Source: Candidatus Melainabacteria bacterium
GTDB lineage: Bacteria > Cyanobacteriota > Vampirovibrionia > Obscuribacterales > Obscuribacteraceae
NCBI GenBank assembly: GCA_003963305.1
Contig: RXJR01000018.1
Coordinates: forward strand, 157,190 to 221,189
Direction of reading: 5' to 3'
DNA: 64,000 bases
Part shown: in pieces, positions 35,374 to 43,135 of the stretch
How positions within the stretch are numbered: position 1 is the stretch's first letter
Layout: each line of letters begins with the position of its first letter
Program-made: the position numbers and the translations under genes
The notes under the pieces: generated by a model
Told to the model about the DNA's origin: nothing
The model's database searches: none
The model's input: only the letters and a program-made list of their open reading frames with translations

Positions 35374-35514
35374 ATGTCACGCGTTTACATAGTATTTGGC
35401 ACGGTAATGTGCATTCTTTTCTGTTACGCACAGTCGATTGGTTGGAAAGTCGTCGATCCGTTCGGTGTTGGCGTCTCGCGTCCTTTGGGCCCTGGCGGGC
35501 ATTATCACAAATAG
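35374..35514 (+). CDS. 46-residue membrane peptide
   Basis: A short gene, easily missed: MSRVYIVFGTVMCILFCYAQ forms one N-terminal helix, then WKVVDPFGVGVSRPLG and the end GGHYHK. GAGGAG at 35362-35367 precedes the ATG by six bases. It fits exactly between the DUF4178-like and DUF350-like genes with 10 and 12 bases on either side. Possible roles are a small membrane subunit or an assembly peptide. Confidence 0.65.
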   Translation: MSRVYIVFGTVMCILFCYAQSIGWKVVDPFGVGVSRPLGPGGHYHK

Positions 35515-35526
35515 AGGGGGAAATTC

Positions 35527-35745
35527 GTGGAGCAAGTTCTCAATTTTCATTACATACTGGCGGCAGTTGTTTACTCCGGTCTTGGTATAGCGATTCTTTG
35601 TTTCGCTACAAAGGTCTTTGATTGGCTGACGCCGGGCGACATGTGGAAAGATATTGTCGTCGAAAAGAACCTGCCGCTGGCAATTTGTCTTGCTGCCATG
35701 ATGATTGCCGTCGGCACTATCATTGCCGCCGCCATACATGGGTAA
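35527..35745 (+). CDS. DUF350-like small membrane protein
   Basis: 72 residues with two strong helices (about 8-28 YILAAVVYSGLGIAILCFA and 49-70 LPLAICLAAMMIAVGTIIA) joined by a short polar loop. This is the size and pattern of a single DUF350 unit. It starts with GTG. DUF350 genes are often next to spermidine-synthase-like and DUF4178 genes, as here. Function unknown. Confidence 0.75.
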   Translation: MEQVLNFHYILAAVVYSGLGIAILCFATKVFDWLTPGDMWKDIVVEKNLPLAICLAAMMIAVGTIIAAAIHG

Positions 35746-35751
35746 TCCAGC

Positions 35752-37260
35752 TTGACCTATGCGCTCTTAATTACAGCGTTCGTCATTTCGACGTGCGGTT
35801 TGGTTTACGAACTCATTGCCGGTACGATTGCAAGTTACTTGCTTGGTGACTCGATTACGCAATTCTCCACCGTGATCGGGGTCTATCTGTTTTCGATGGG
35901 GATTGGCTCCTTTTTATCCCGTTACATCGAGAAAAACGTTGCTCTTACATTTGTTCAGGTGGAGCTGCTAATCGGTCTGATTGGCGGATCTTCAGCCTCG
36001 ATTTTGTTTCTGCTCTTTGAGCATGTTGATAATTTCAGGATTTTGCTTTACAGCCTGGTGTCAATCATCGGCATTCTGATCGGGCTAGAAATTCCTCTGT
36101 TGATGCGCATTCTAAAAGAGCGTCTGGACTTCAAAGAGTTGGTGTCCCAGGTCTTCACGTTTGACTATATTGGCGCACTGCTTGCGTCCCTGCTCTTCCC
36201 CTTGATTCTGGTTCCTTATTTGGGACTGATACGCACTTCCTTCTTGTTTGGTTTGTTCAACCTGGGTGTTGCGATCTGGACGATACGTATTTTTCGCGAT
36301 CAACTGCCCTGGAAAATGTCGCTGCAAACCACTGCTTTTCTGCTGGTCATCGCTCTTGTTGCGGGTTTCGCCTTCTCGGATAAGCTGACTGGAATCGCTG
36401 AGGCATCGGCTTATCCGGATCCCGTTATTTATTCTACAAATACTCCCTACCAGCGTATTGTCATCACAGGTAATACCAAAGATCTGCGCTTGTTCCTGAA
36501 CGGGAACTTGCAATTCAGCTCGCGCGATGAGTACAGATATCACGAGGCGCTTGTTCATCCAGCCATGGCAAGCATGAACAATCCGCAGGATATTCTCGTT
36601 CTGGGCGGTGGCGACGGATTGGCTGTGCGTGAGTTGTTGAAGTATCCTTCTGTTCGTTCCATAACGCTGGTCGATCTGGATAAACGCATGATCGATCTTT
36701 TCAAGGAGCAAGAGTTGCTTACCCGCTTGAATGGCGGCTCTTTGAACAATCCAAAAGTGAATGTGATTATCAATGATGCTTTTGTCTGGCTTAGAACCAC
36801 AAAACAGAAGTTCGACCTGGCGATTGTCGATTTTCCAGACCCGAGTAACTATTCGCTTGGGAAGCTCTATAGCGATACTTTCTACAAGGCTCTGAAGGGA
36901 GCGCTCAAGCCTGATGGGATGGTTGTTGTTCAGAGCACCTCGCCCTACTATGCTAAGAATTCATTCTGGTGCGTCGATAAAACCCTTGCATCTGTCGGTT
37001 TTCATACGACTCCGTATCATGCTTATGTGCCTTCTTTCGGTGATTGGGGCTATGTTATCGCTTCTCTCGAACCTTTCAAGCCGGCTGAAGAGAAGCGTTA
37101 TCCGGCCGGCTTGAGATATGTTTCGGATGCGACTGTTGCGCAAATGCTGTGCTTTGCCCGAGACATGCTGCCTACTGTGAGCAGTGTGAATCGATTGAAC
37201 AATCAATCTCTTGTTCATCTTTTCGAGTCTGAGTGGAGCGAATATGTCGATGCCCATTAG
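35752..37260 (+). CDS. Membrane-anchored spermidine-synthase-like protein
   Basis: 502 residues. The N-terminal half has about seven helices (about 1-215). The C-terminal half is an aminopropyltransferase-type Rossmann domain: PYQRIVITG, YRYHEALVHPAM, LVLGGGDGLAVRELLKYP (SAM-type nucleotide loop), VDLDKRMIDL, and DFPDPSNYSLGKLYS in place of the usual catalytic Asp loop. The start is TTG seven bases after the DUF350 stop. In classical SpeE the acceptor is putrescine; in the membrane forms the product is often not known. speD lies just across the divergent promoter, so decarboxylated SAM could be the donor. Confidence 0.85.
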   Translation: MTYALLITAFVISTCGLVYELIAGTIASYLLGDSITQFSTVIGVYLFSMGIGSFLSRYIEKNVALTFVQVELLIGLIGGSSASILFLLFEHVDNFRILLYSLVSIIGILIGLEIPLLMRILKERLDFKELVSQVFTFDYIGALLASLLFPLILVPYLGLIRTSFLFGLFNLGVAIWTIRIFRDQLPWKMSLQTTAFLLVIALVAGFAFSDKLTGIAEASAYPDPVIYSTNTPYQRIVITGNTKDLRLFLNGNLQFSSRDEYRYHEALVHPAMASMNNPQDILVLGGGDGLAVRELLKYPSVRSITLVDLDKRMIDLFKEQELLTRLNGGSLNNPKVNVIINDAFVWLRTTKQKFDLAIVDFPDPSNYSLGKLYSDTFYKALKGALKPDGMVVVQSTSPYYAKNSFWCVDKTLASVGFHTTPYHAYVPSFGDWGYVIASLEPFKPAEEKRYPAGLRYVSDATVAQMLCFARDMLPTVSSVNRLNNQSLVHLFESEWSEYVDAH

Positions 37261-38884
37261 CCGGGCCACCTTTCTCAAAGGGCTGGCCGGATGCGGTATC
37301 GCGGCTTTCGTCGGCAGAAGCTATTTTGACTGGATTCATGCCGATCCTAAGTTTCCCTGTCGCATGCTCGGACCCTCGAAAGAGCTGGGGCATTTGTTAC
37401 GCGACTCGATGGATTCGCTCAAGATTCCCACATCACCACCATCAACGCACTGCAAAGTGACAATTGTCGGAGGCGGCATGGCTGGGCTTTCAGCTGGGTG
37501 GTGGTTGCAAAAGCAGGGGCTGTCGGATTTTGTTGTGCTTGATCTCGAACACGATGTCGGAGGTAATTCATCCTGCGGAAAAAATGACTTTGGTTCGTAT
37601 CCCTGGGGCGCTCATTATGTGCCGATTTGCAATCCTGAGTCGGTCTATGTGCGTGAATTTTTCGAAGAGCTGAATATAATTCAGGGGCACAACGACGCCG
37701 GGTTGGCAATCTATGACGAGCTGATGCTCTGTCACGAGCCTCAGGAGCGACTGTGGAAAGATGGCTCCTTCCATGACGGGCTCGTGCCCAAGCGAGGCTT
37801 GCAGCCGGATGAGAATGAAGATATTGCGCGCTTTTTCAAAACGGTGATTGACCTGCGCGGTGCCACCGGTAGTGATGGCAAATTGGCTTTCGCCATTCCG
37901 CTTGATTTGAGTTCGCAAGATGAAAAATTCCTTCGTCTCGATGGAATCTCCATGGAAGAGTGGCTTGACGACAATAAGTTCAATACGAAGCCGTTGCGGT
38001 GGTACGTCAACTATTGTTGCCGTGACGACTATGGGTCTACTTTGAAGAATGTTTCGGCCTGGGCGGGGCTGCACTATTTTGTGGGAAGGCGCGGTGTGTC
38101 GGCTAATTCTGAGCCTAATGCGGTGATAACCTGGCCGCAGGGCAATGGTTATCTGGTTGAGAAGCTCAAGGGAAAGCTTAAGAAACAAATCGAGACTGGA
38201 GCAATGGTTGTTCGGGTTGAGCCTGTGGAAGGCAAAGTCGTAACCACTGTTATGGATGCGAAGAGTCGCGAGTTTCGTGCTGTTTCATCGGATTATGTTA
38301 TTTTTGCCGCGCCACGATTCGTCGCGGACAGAGTTGTCGTCGGTCAAAAATTTTCCCATCAGCACGCCTTGAATTATGCACCGTGGATGGTAGCAAACAT
38401 TACTCTCAAGGGTTTGCCTGATGCTCGCGGACTCGCTCCTGCTTGGGATAACGTCAGCTATTACAGTGACTCTCTTGGTTACGTTATGGCTAATCATCAG
38501 GATATTACGACTAGAGCTAAATCGTGCGTTATTACTTATTACTATCCACTTTCGGACCAGGAGCCACGGGAGGCGCGACGGGCGCTGTACAGCTCGACGC
38601 CCGAACACTGGTCGGAACTGATCGTTAAAGATTTGCAGAAAATGCATCCGACCATCGCCAACGAAATTGTTTCGATGGACCTGTGGCCGTGGGGGCATGG
38701 GATGATTCGCCCATCAGTCGGATTTATCTGGGGCAATGTGCGCAGGCAGATGAAAGAGAGCGCCGGGGGCGGGAGTATTATTTTTGCCCATTCAGATATG
38801 AGCGGTATGTCCAATTTTGAAGAAGCTCAATATCATGGAGTAGAGGCGGCTAAGACCGTGCTCTCCGGGTTCAAGAACGGTTAA
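37244..38884 (+). CDS. FAD-dependent amine-oxidase-like protein with Tat-like leader
   Basis: About 546 residues from the ATG at 37244 (GGAG upstream). The leader SRATFLKGLAGCGIAAFVG has the look of a twin-arginine-like or lipoprotein-type export signal, though only one Arg is present. The FAD fold starts at VTIVGGGMAGLSAGWWLQ, with DLEHDVGGNSS in the ribose loop and HSDMSGMSNFEEA near the C-terminus. A substrate-binding domain lies between. It overlaps the spermidine-synthase-like gene by 17 bases, so the two are coupled. The flavin amine oxidase superfamily oxidises amines or desaturates lipids; the substrate here is open. Confidence 0.8.
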   Translation: MSMPISRATFLKGLAGCGIAAFVGRSYFDWIHADPKFPCRMLGPSKELGHLLRDSMDSLKIPTSPPSTHCKVTIVGGGMAGLSAGWWLQKQGLSDFVVLDLEHDVGGNSSCGKNDFGSYPWGAHYVPICNPESVYVREFFEELNIIQGHNDAGLAIYDELMLCHEPQERLWKDGSFHDGLVPKRGLQPDENEDIARFFKTVIDLRGATGSDGKLAFAIPLDLSSQDEKFLRLDGISMEEWLDDNKFNTKPLRWYVNYCCRDDYGSTLKNVSAWAGLHYFVGRRGVSANSEPNAVITWPQGNGYLVEKLKGKLKKQIETGAMVVRVEPVEGKVVTTVMDAKSREFRAVSSDYVIFAAPRFVADRVVVGQKFSHQHALNYAPWMVANITLKGLPDARGLAPAWDNVSYYSDSLGYVMANHQDITTRAKSCVITYYYPLSDQEPREARRALYSSTPEHWSELIVKDLQKMHPTIANEIVSMDLWPWGHGMIRPSVGFIWGNVRRQMKESAGGGSIIFAHSDMSGMSNFEEAQYHGVEAAKTVLSGFKNG

Positions 38885-38897
38885 AAAGGGACTCGTG

Positions 38898-40010
38898 ATG
38901 CAGACCAGCCAGGCAATCTCTGCGCCGACCAGCAACGCCACACAGGCGTGGTTGTCTTCGGCTCGCTGGGATTGTCTCTGGATCATCGCGCCTGCCTTTC
39001 TCTCATCTGGGATTGTTTTGCTTCTGCGCAATCAAATTCCTGAAACTCAGAATGTGCCTCTCTGGGTCTGGGTTGGGTTTGTTCTATTGATCGACGTTGC
39101 TCATGTTTATGCAACGCTGTTCCGCACTTATTTCGATCCGCAATCTTTCGAGCGAAACAGGGGGCTTCTTCTGGCATTGCCTGCTATCGCCTGGATTGGT
39201 GGTAGCTTGCTTTATTCTATGGATGCATTATTTTTCTGGCGAGCGCTTGCGTATCTGGCAGTGTTTCACTTCATACGCCAGCAATTCGGATTTGCGGTGC
39301 TTTATTCCCGCAAAGACTCTGATCAAGTGAAGAAATACAGATGGCTTGATTGTGCTGCAATTTATATGGCCACGATTTATCCAATGCTTTATTGGCATAC
39401 GAATATGCCGCGAAACATTTCCTGGTTTGTTGCCGGTGATTTTGTCGAAAACGTTCCCGAGATTGTTGGGCAAGTCGGGCTTGGTGTCTATGTTTTGGTA
39501 GCTGTTCTGTACGTCGTCAAAGAAATTTTCTTTGGAATCAAGAACAGATTTTTCAATATTCCCAGAAACCTGTTGATTGCTGGTACTGCTATCAGTTGGT
39601 GGACAGGAATCATCACATTCAACTCTGATATGGCGTTTACGATTACAAATGTAGTCAGTCACGGTGTTCCATACATGGCGCTTATATGGCTGTATCATCA
39701 CAAAGATGCTGCTGAAAGCACCCAAAAGCTTTTTCAGAAGCGAGAGTGGGGAAAACTTCTCATCTCAAACGCTCTGATTTTCTTTGCTTTTCTGGTACTG
39801 CTCGCCTACCTCGAAGAAGGGCTATGGGACGGACTTGTCTGGCGCGAGCACTTGAGTGTCTTTGCACCATTTGCGGTATTGCCTGTGATTAATGATGGGG
39901 CGGTCCTGGCGCTTTTGATTCCATTTCTTGCGCTTCCACAGTCGACACACTATCTCCTGGATGGCTTTATCTGGCGAGTCAAGGACCGATCCGGCAATTG
40001 GTCCGCCTGA
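38898..40010 (+). CDS. Polytopic membrane protein with conserved-looking His residues
   Basis: About 370 residues with eight to nine helices. Several His lie in or beside helices: DVAHVYATLFRTYFD, AVFHFIRQQFGF, VVSHGVPYMALIWLYHHKD and STHYLLDGFIWRVKD. That pattern is seen in integral-membrane di-metal enzymes but I cannot assign a family. The ATG at 38898 has AAGGG seven bases upstream (a GTG at 38895 is directly before it). It is the last gene of the unit; the hairpin repeats at 40013-40084 follow immediately. Confidence 0.75.
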   Translation: MQTSQAISAPTSNATQAWLSSARWDCLWIIAPAFLSSGIVLLLRNQIPETQNVPLWVWVGFVLLIDVAHVYATLFRTYFDPQSFERNRGLLLALPAIAWIGGSLLYSMDALFFWRALAYLAVFHFIRQQFGFAVLYSRKDSDQVKKYRWLDCAAIYMATIYPMLYWHTNMPRNISWFVAGDFVENVPEIVGQVGLGVYVLVAVLYVVKEIFFGIKNRFFNIPRNLLIAGTAISWWTGIITFNSDMAFTITNVVSHGVPYMALIWLYHHKDAAESTQKLFQKREWGKLLISNALIFFAFLVLLAYLEEGLWDGLVWREHLSVFAPFAVLPVINDGAVLALLIPFLALPQSTHYLLDGFIWRVKDRSGNWSA

Positions 40011-40012
40011 CG

Positions 40013-40084
40013 CATGGAGCGCGCCCGTCCCGGGTGTTCAGTCGCTAACTTCCGAAGTCCATGGAGCGCGCCCGTCCCGGGTGC
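40013..40084. repeat. Two copies of a dispersed hairpin repeat
   Basis: CATGGAGCGCGCCCGTCC begins at 40013 and again at 40060. Each copy has a 7-base stem, GCGCCCG then CGGGTGC (CGGGTGT in the first copy), around a TCC loop. They lie between convergent genes and could stop transcription from both sides. Related copies occur at 46229-46283 and 58098-58121. Confidence 0.85.
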
Positions 40085-40089
40085 ATCTT

Positions 40090-41253
40090 CTACACCTGCG
40101 GCTGAAACACGGAGTCCTCGACGCTATCTTTCACCGATATCTGGCTGATGGCAAGCTCGTGCAGCCAGGTTTGTCTAGGTAGCAGGAAGTGTTCGGACAG
40201 CGCGCGTATGTAAGGTAAATAACCCGTGCGACGCACTTTGAAAAGCTTCCACGCAAATTCCGGATCCGCCACCGTGTATCCTGCATCTTTCAAAAGCTCG
40301 ATTCCGGCCTTGAATTGCTCAAACGTCAGCGTTTCGTCATTCACAACAGAAAGTCGAAAGTAACTGCAGATTGCTTTCACCGTGCTGCATGCAAGCCAGT
40401 AAAACAGCTCGGCTTCTCCATGCGAAACATCTTTGATCGTAGTTACGATCAAGGAGGATGCGTCGAGCATTGCGCCAACCACGCTAAGCCACGAGTCGGT
40501 ATTGTTGGACGAGCGAAAATAAAGCAGCATCGGGTAAGCCCGATGACTCTCCAGAATGCCCGCTATCCAGCCTTCCCATTGCAAAAAATTGGTATAGAGT
40601 ACAGGGAGAATGTTCAGCTCTTTGTAGCGAAGCATAATCACAAGCCCTGATGCTGGTGCGCCCGCTCTGCTTATAACTGTGTTGACCAGCTGTTCTCGCT
40701 GTTGCACGAGTGATTGCAGAGAGAATAGATAGGACACGGCCAGCGCCATGAACAGGAGTCCGCAAGTGGCTGCAGAGAGTACGACAAAGCGGGCTTTAAC
40801 TCCCAGCGCGACAACATCACCAAAGCCAAGTGTGAGCACTGAAGTGCCGGCGAAGTAATATGCTTCCCAAAATGAATTGATCATTGGAGTAACGTTTAAG
40901 CGCAGGCTGTAGATAGTCAGAGCGAATCCCAATGTGAGCAGAAGTAGCCACACCAGCATGAGTGCGACGAAAACGACCGGCGCGAATGAGTCCAGCAATT
41001 CTCTGCTGTAGGGTGCCATTGGTTTCCATCGCATCAATCGTCTAAATGGCGGCCAGAGTACATCGCCGAGCAGGATTGGTGCGATTCGAAAAGTGCGCGG
41101 GCTTACTCTCGGTACAACGATGGTCTGAAAGACATCGAAGAGCACGAGGGTGACTAGTGTAATTCCTAGAATTGATTCCAGCATGTAAGAAGATTGGCTG
41201 TCGCTTAAACTCAAGTGGTTTAATATACGACAAAAGTCGGCACTGCGCATCAT
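40090..41253 (-). CDS. Potassium-channel-like membrane protein
   Basis: 387 residues. The first membrane helix is ESILGITLVTLVLFDVFQTIVV (about 25-46), and the two-helix pore unit spans about 88-175 with selectivity filter TLGFGD at 141-146. That is a two-helix K+ channel-type pore with Phe in the filter. The C-terminal 200 residues are a soluble domain of unknown type, mostly helical, and show no RCK/TrkA nucleotide motif. ATGs at 41253 and 41184 are both possible starts; the second begins at the first helix. It converges on the eight-gene unit. Confidence 0.8.
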   Translation of the reverse strand: MMRSADFCRILNHLSLSDSQSSYMLESILGITLVTLVLFDVFQTIVVPRVSPRTFRIAPILLGDVLWPPFRRLMRWKPMAPYSRELLDSFAPVVFVALMLVWLLLLTLGFALTIYSLRLNVTPMINSFWEAYYFAGTSVLTLGFGDVVALGVKARFVVLSAATCGLLFMALAVSYLFSLQSLVQQREQLVNTVISRAGAPASGLVIMLRYKELNILPVLYTNFLQWEGWIAGILESHRAYPMLLYFRSSNNTDSWLSVVGAMLDASSLIVTTIKDVSHGEAELFYWLACSTVKAICSYFRLSVVNDETLTFEQFKAGIELLKDAGYTVADPEFAWKLFKVRRTGYLPYIRALSEHFLLPRQTWLHELAISQISVKDSVEDSVFQPQV

Positions 41254-41320
41254 TTGCTTGTTTAGCCCTTAACGCGCCTAAAAATCCTTTGCTACAAGTA
41301 AGTTTGACATTAAACGGAGA

Positions 41321-41812
41321 ATGAAGACCCTCATGAACGTTCGCAAGTTATCTACTGCTTTTGTCACTATCTGCGCCGCAGTGCAACCAGCTCTTTCCAA
41401 ACCGATGGAGGCACCGACCCTGGAGGAAGCGGCGCGGAGCAACGTTGTTGTGATCGCGCAATATGTCGATTACAAGCCTTTCCTCGAACCAGTCACATAT
41501 TTTGACGGCGTAATGGGGCATTATGTGGTTGAAAAAGTCTTGAAGGGAAAGCGCCCACGCGATAAGCACATCAATGTCGCCTATGCATTTCACGACGGTT
41601 CTGCTTGCTTGGCTGACAAGAATTGGAAATTCTCAGATGCAGTCATGCCGAAAAAGGAGTCAAGCTGGATTCTTTTCTTGCAGGAGCCGAACTGGAAATC
41701 CAGCACTACAGAGAACGCTTACTCGACCTATCGCGGTGATTTTGGCAGAATGCCTGCCAATGCAGCAAATATCGAAAAGGTACAGAAACTGCTATCGGCA
41801 AGCCACAACTAA
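41321..41812 (+). CDS. Hypothetical secreted protein
   Basis: 163 residues with an N-terminal signal sequence (RKLSTAFVTICAAVQPALS, cleavage near residue 26). The mature part is a small alpha/beta domain (NVVVIAQYVDYKPF, GHYVVEKVLKGKRP, SSWILFLQEPNW) with the look of exported proteins that carry a short NTF2-like or TIMP-like fold, but no family is assigned. GGAG lies two to three bases before the first ATG; the ATG at 41333 is also possible. Divergent from the channel gene. Confidence 0.65.
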   Translation: MKTLMNVRKLSTAFVTICAAVQPALSKPMEAPTLEEAARSNVVVIAQYVDYKPFLEPVTYFDGVMGHYVVEKVLKGKRPRDKHINVAYAFHDGSACLADKNWKFSDAVMPKKESSWILFLQEPNWKSSTTENAYSTYRGDFGRMPANAANIEKVQKLLSASHN

Positions 41813-41818
41813 TGCCAA

Positions 41819-42790
41819 TTACCAGCGACCACGATGATGGTAGTTATTGTAGTTGTTGTAGTTATTGTGTCTGCCTATGTTTGACATGACCAATCCACCA
41901 ATAATGCTTAAGCCTATTGCCGCGGCGACTTGTCCGCCATTCATGTTATTTCCATAATAGCGCTGCGGTGGGCAGTAATCGCTGTAGCCGCCGCTGCTGT
42001 AATAGCGGTTGTTGTAGTTGTTGCCGTTGTAATAACTGCTATTGTAATTGCCGTTGTAATAGCTTCCGTTATAGCGGCTGTTGTTGTTGTAGTTGTCGTA
42101 GTAGCTGCCGTTGCTCGAATAGTAGCTACCGTTATTTGGATACTGGCTGTAGCGGTCGTAGTTGTTGTTGCAGTTGTCGATACGAGCTAGTTGGCGTCCG
42201 TACTGATCAACTACAGCCAGGTCGCCACGTCCTGTCTGCGAAATGTGTTCCATGGCGGAACGGTAACCCATTTGATAAGCACGTTGATCGGCTAATCTGT
42301 TTGCTTCGTTGAGAGCGCGATTGGGATCGTCATAAGTGCGGAGGATGTTCTGTGCGGTTATGGCTGCATCGCGCGTATCGCCTCGAGCCAGGTCATTAGC
42401 TAGTCTTCCGACTTGTCCATAATTTTGATTGCCGTATCCGTTGTTCAGGTACGACATGTCTTGAGGATAGCCGTTGGCGCCATTTTGATAGTAGCGGCTG
42501 TCGTAGTTGTTGTAATTATTGTAATTGTTGTAATTGTTGTATTGCATCTGCTGCAGTCGGCCAAGGTTTGCCACCGATCTGCCATAGTTGTCGACCATAG
42601 CAATGTCGCCGTCTGGTCTCTGCGTCAGGTGCAGGCGAGCATTAGGGCCGGCCATGCTGTTTGCCATTCGCAGTTCTTGTAGCACCTGCTGCGGATTCGC
42701 TTGAAGCTCATATCGAATCACGTTTGCCGCGTCTTGCGCATTGCCTGACCGCATGTCCTGGGCAATTCGGTAAACTTCACGCTCGCTCAT
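41819..42790 (-). CDS. Protein with duplicated domain and Asn/Tyr-rich prion-like segments
   Basis: 323 residues. Two copies of a roughly 70-residue unit are visible: DMRSGNAQDAANVIRYELQ ... IAMVDNYGRSVANL, and DLARGDTRDAAITAQNIL ... LAVVDQYGRQLARI. Between and after them lie low-complexity stretches of YNN, YNGSYY and SYYDNYNNN units (about 85-125 and 210-270). The C-terminus has a hydrophobic helix AAIGLSIIGGLVMSNIG and His/Asn-rich end. GGAAGGAG lies eight bases before the ATG. Function unknown; the Asn/Tyr content is prion-like and may allow assembly or surface display. Confidence 0.75.
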   Translation of the reverse strand: MSEREVYRIAQDMRSGNAQDAANVIRYELQANPQQVLQELRMANSMAGPNARLHLTQRPDGDIAMVDNYGRSVANLGRLQQMQYNNYNNYNNYNNYDSRYYQNGANGYPQDMSYLNNGYGNQNYGQVGRLANDLARGDTRDAAITAQNILRTYDDPNRALNEANRLADQRAYQMGYRSAMEHISQTGRGDLAVVDQYGRQLARIDNCNNNYDRYSQYPNNGSYYSSNGSYYDNYNNNSRYNGSYYNGNYNSSYYNGNNYNNRYYSSGGYSDYCPPQRYYGNNMNGGQVAAAIGLSIIGGLVMSNIGRHNNYNNYNNYHHRGRW

Positions 42791-43085
42791 GGAAAGCTCC
42801 TTCCTTGGCTGACGACCAATAGGGTTCTTGCGAACTGATGGTGTCAGTCGGTTGTTGATTATTACGCTGAAGCAGGGATGTCTTAAACTTTTTGGTTCTC
42901 GACTATTACACGATACTCCTTAGCGGCACGTATTAAAATCGCAAAAACACGAAGTCAAACCAAAAATAGTGGGAGATCTACGAAGAAAAACCCAAAACTT
43001 CCTCTAATCTGAGTGGATTTCAGTCAGGACTGGCTAGCCCTGTCCGGTTGCAAGTGCTTCCCAGACTCCATGGCGGCAGTGGTAT
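42791..43085. other. Intergenic region upstream of the prion-like gene
   Basis: Contains the promoter at 42930-42958. The rest is AT-rich with no gene. Confidence 0.6.
42930..42958 (-). promoter_or_regulatory. Sigma70-type promoter
   Basis: On the minus strand, TTGACT (953-958 region, plus coordinates 42953-42958), a 17-base spacer and TAATAC (42930-42935). It points at the gene that starts at 42790, about 140 bases downstream. Confidence 0.55.
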
Positions 43086-43135
43086 CCCAGGTCGCTAGGC
43101 TCTTTCCCAGGTCGCTAGGTTCTTTCCCAGGTCGC
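43086..43135. repeat. Two and a half copies of a 20-base unit across the cysS stop codon
   Basis: Units CCCAGGTCGCTAGGCTCTTT start at 43086, 43106 and 43126. The third is the coding end of cysS; the cysS stop is inside the second unit at 43115. Later units repeat the stop codon and follow the gene. Confidence 0.85.

Noticed and set aside
41917..42312. Plus-strand Cys-rich frame inside the prion-like gene
   Set aside because: It is the complement of Asn/Tyr codon repeats (AAC/TAC) and lacks a start signal.
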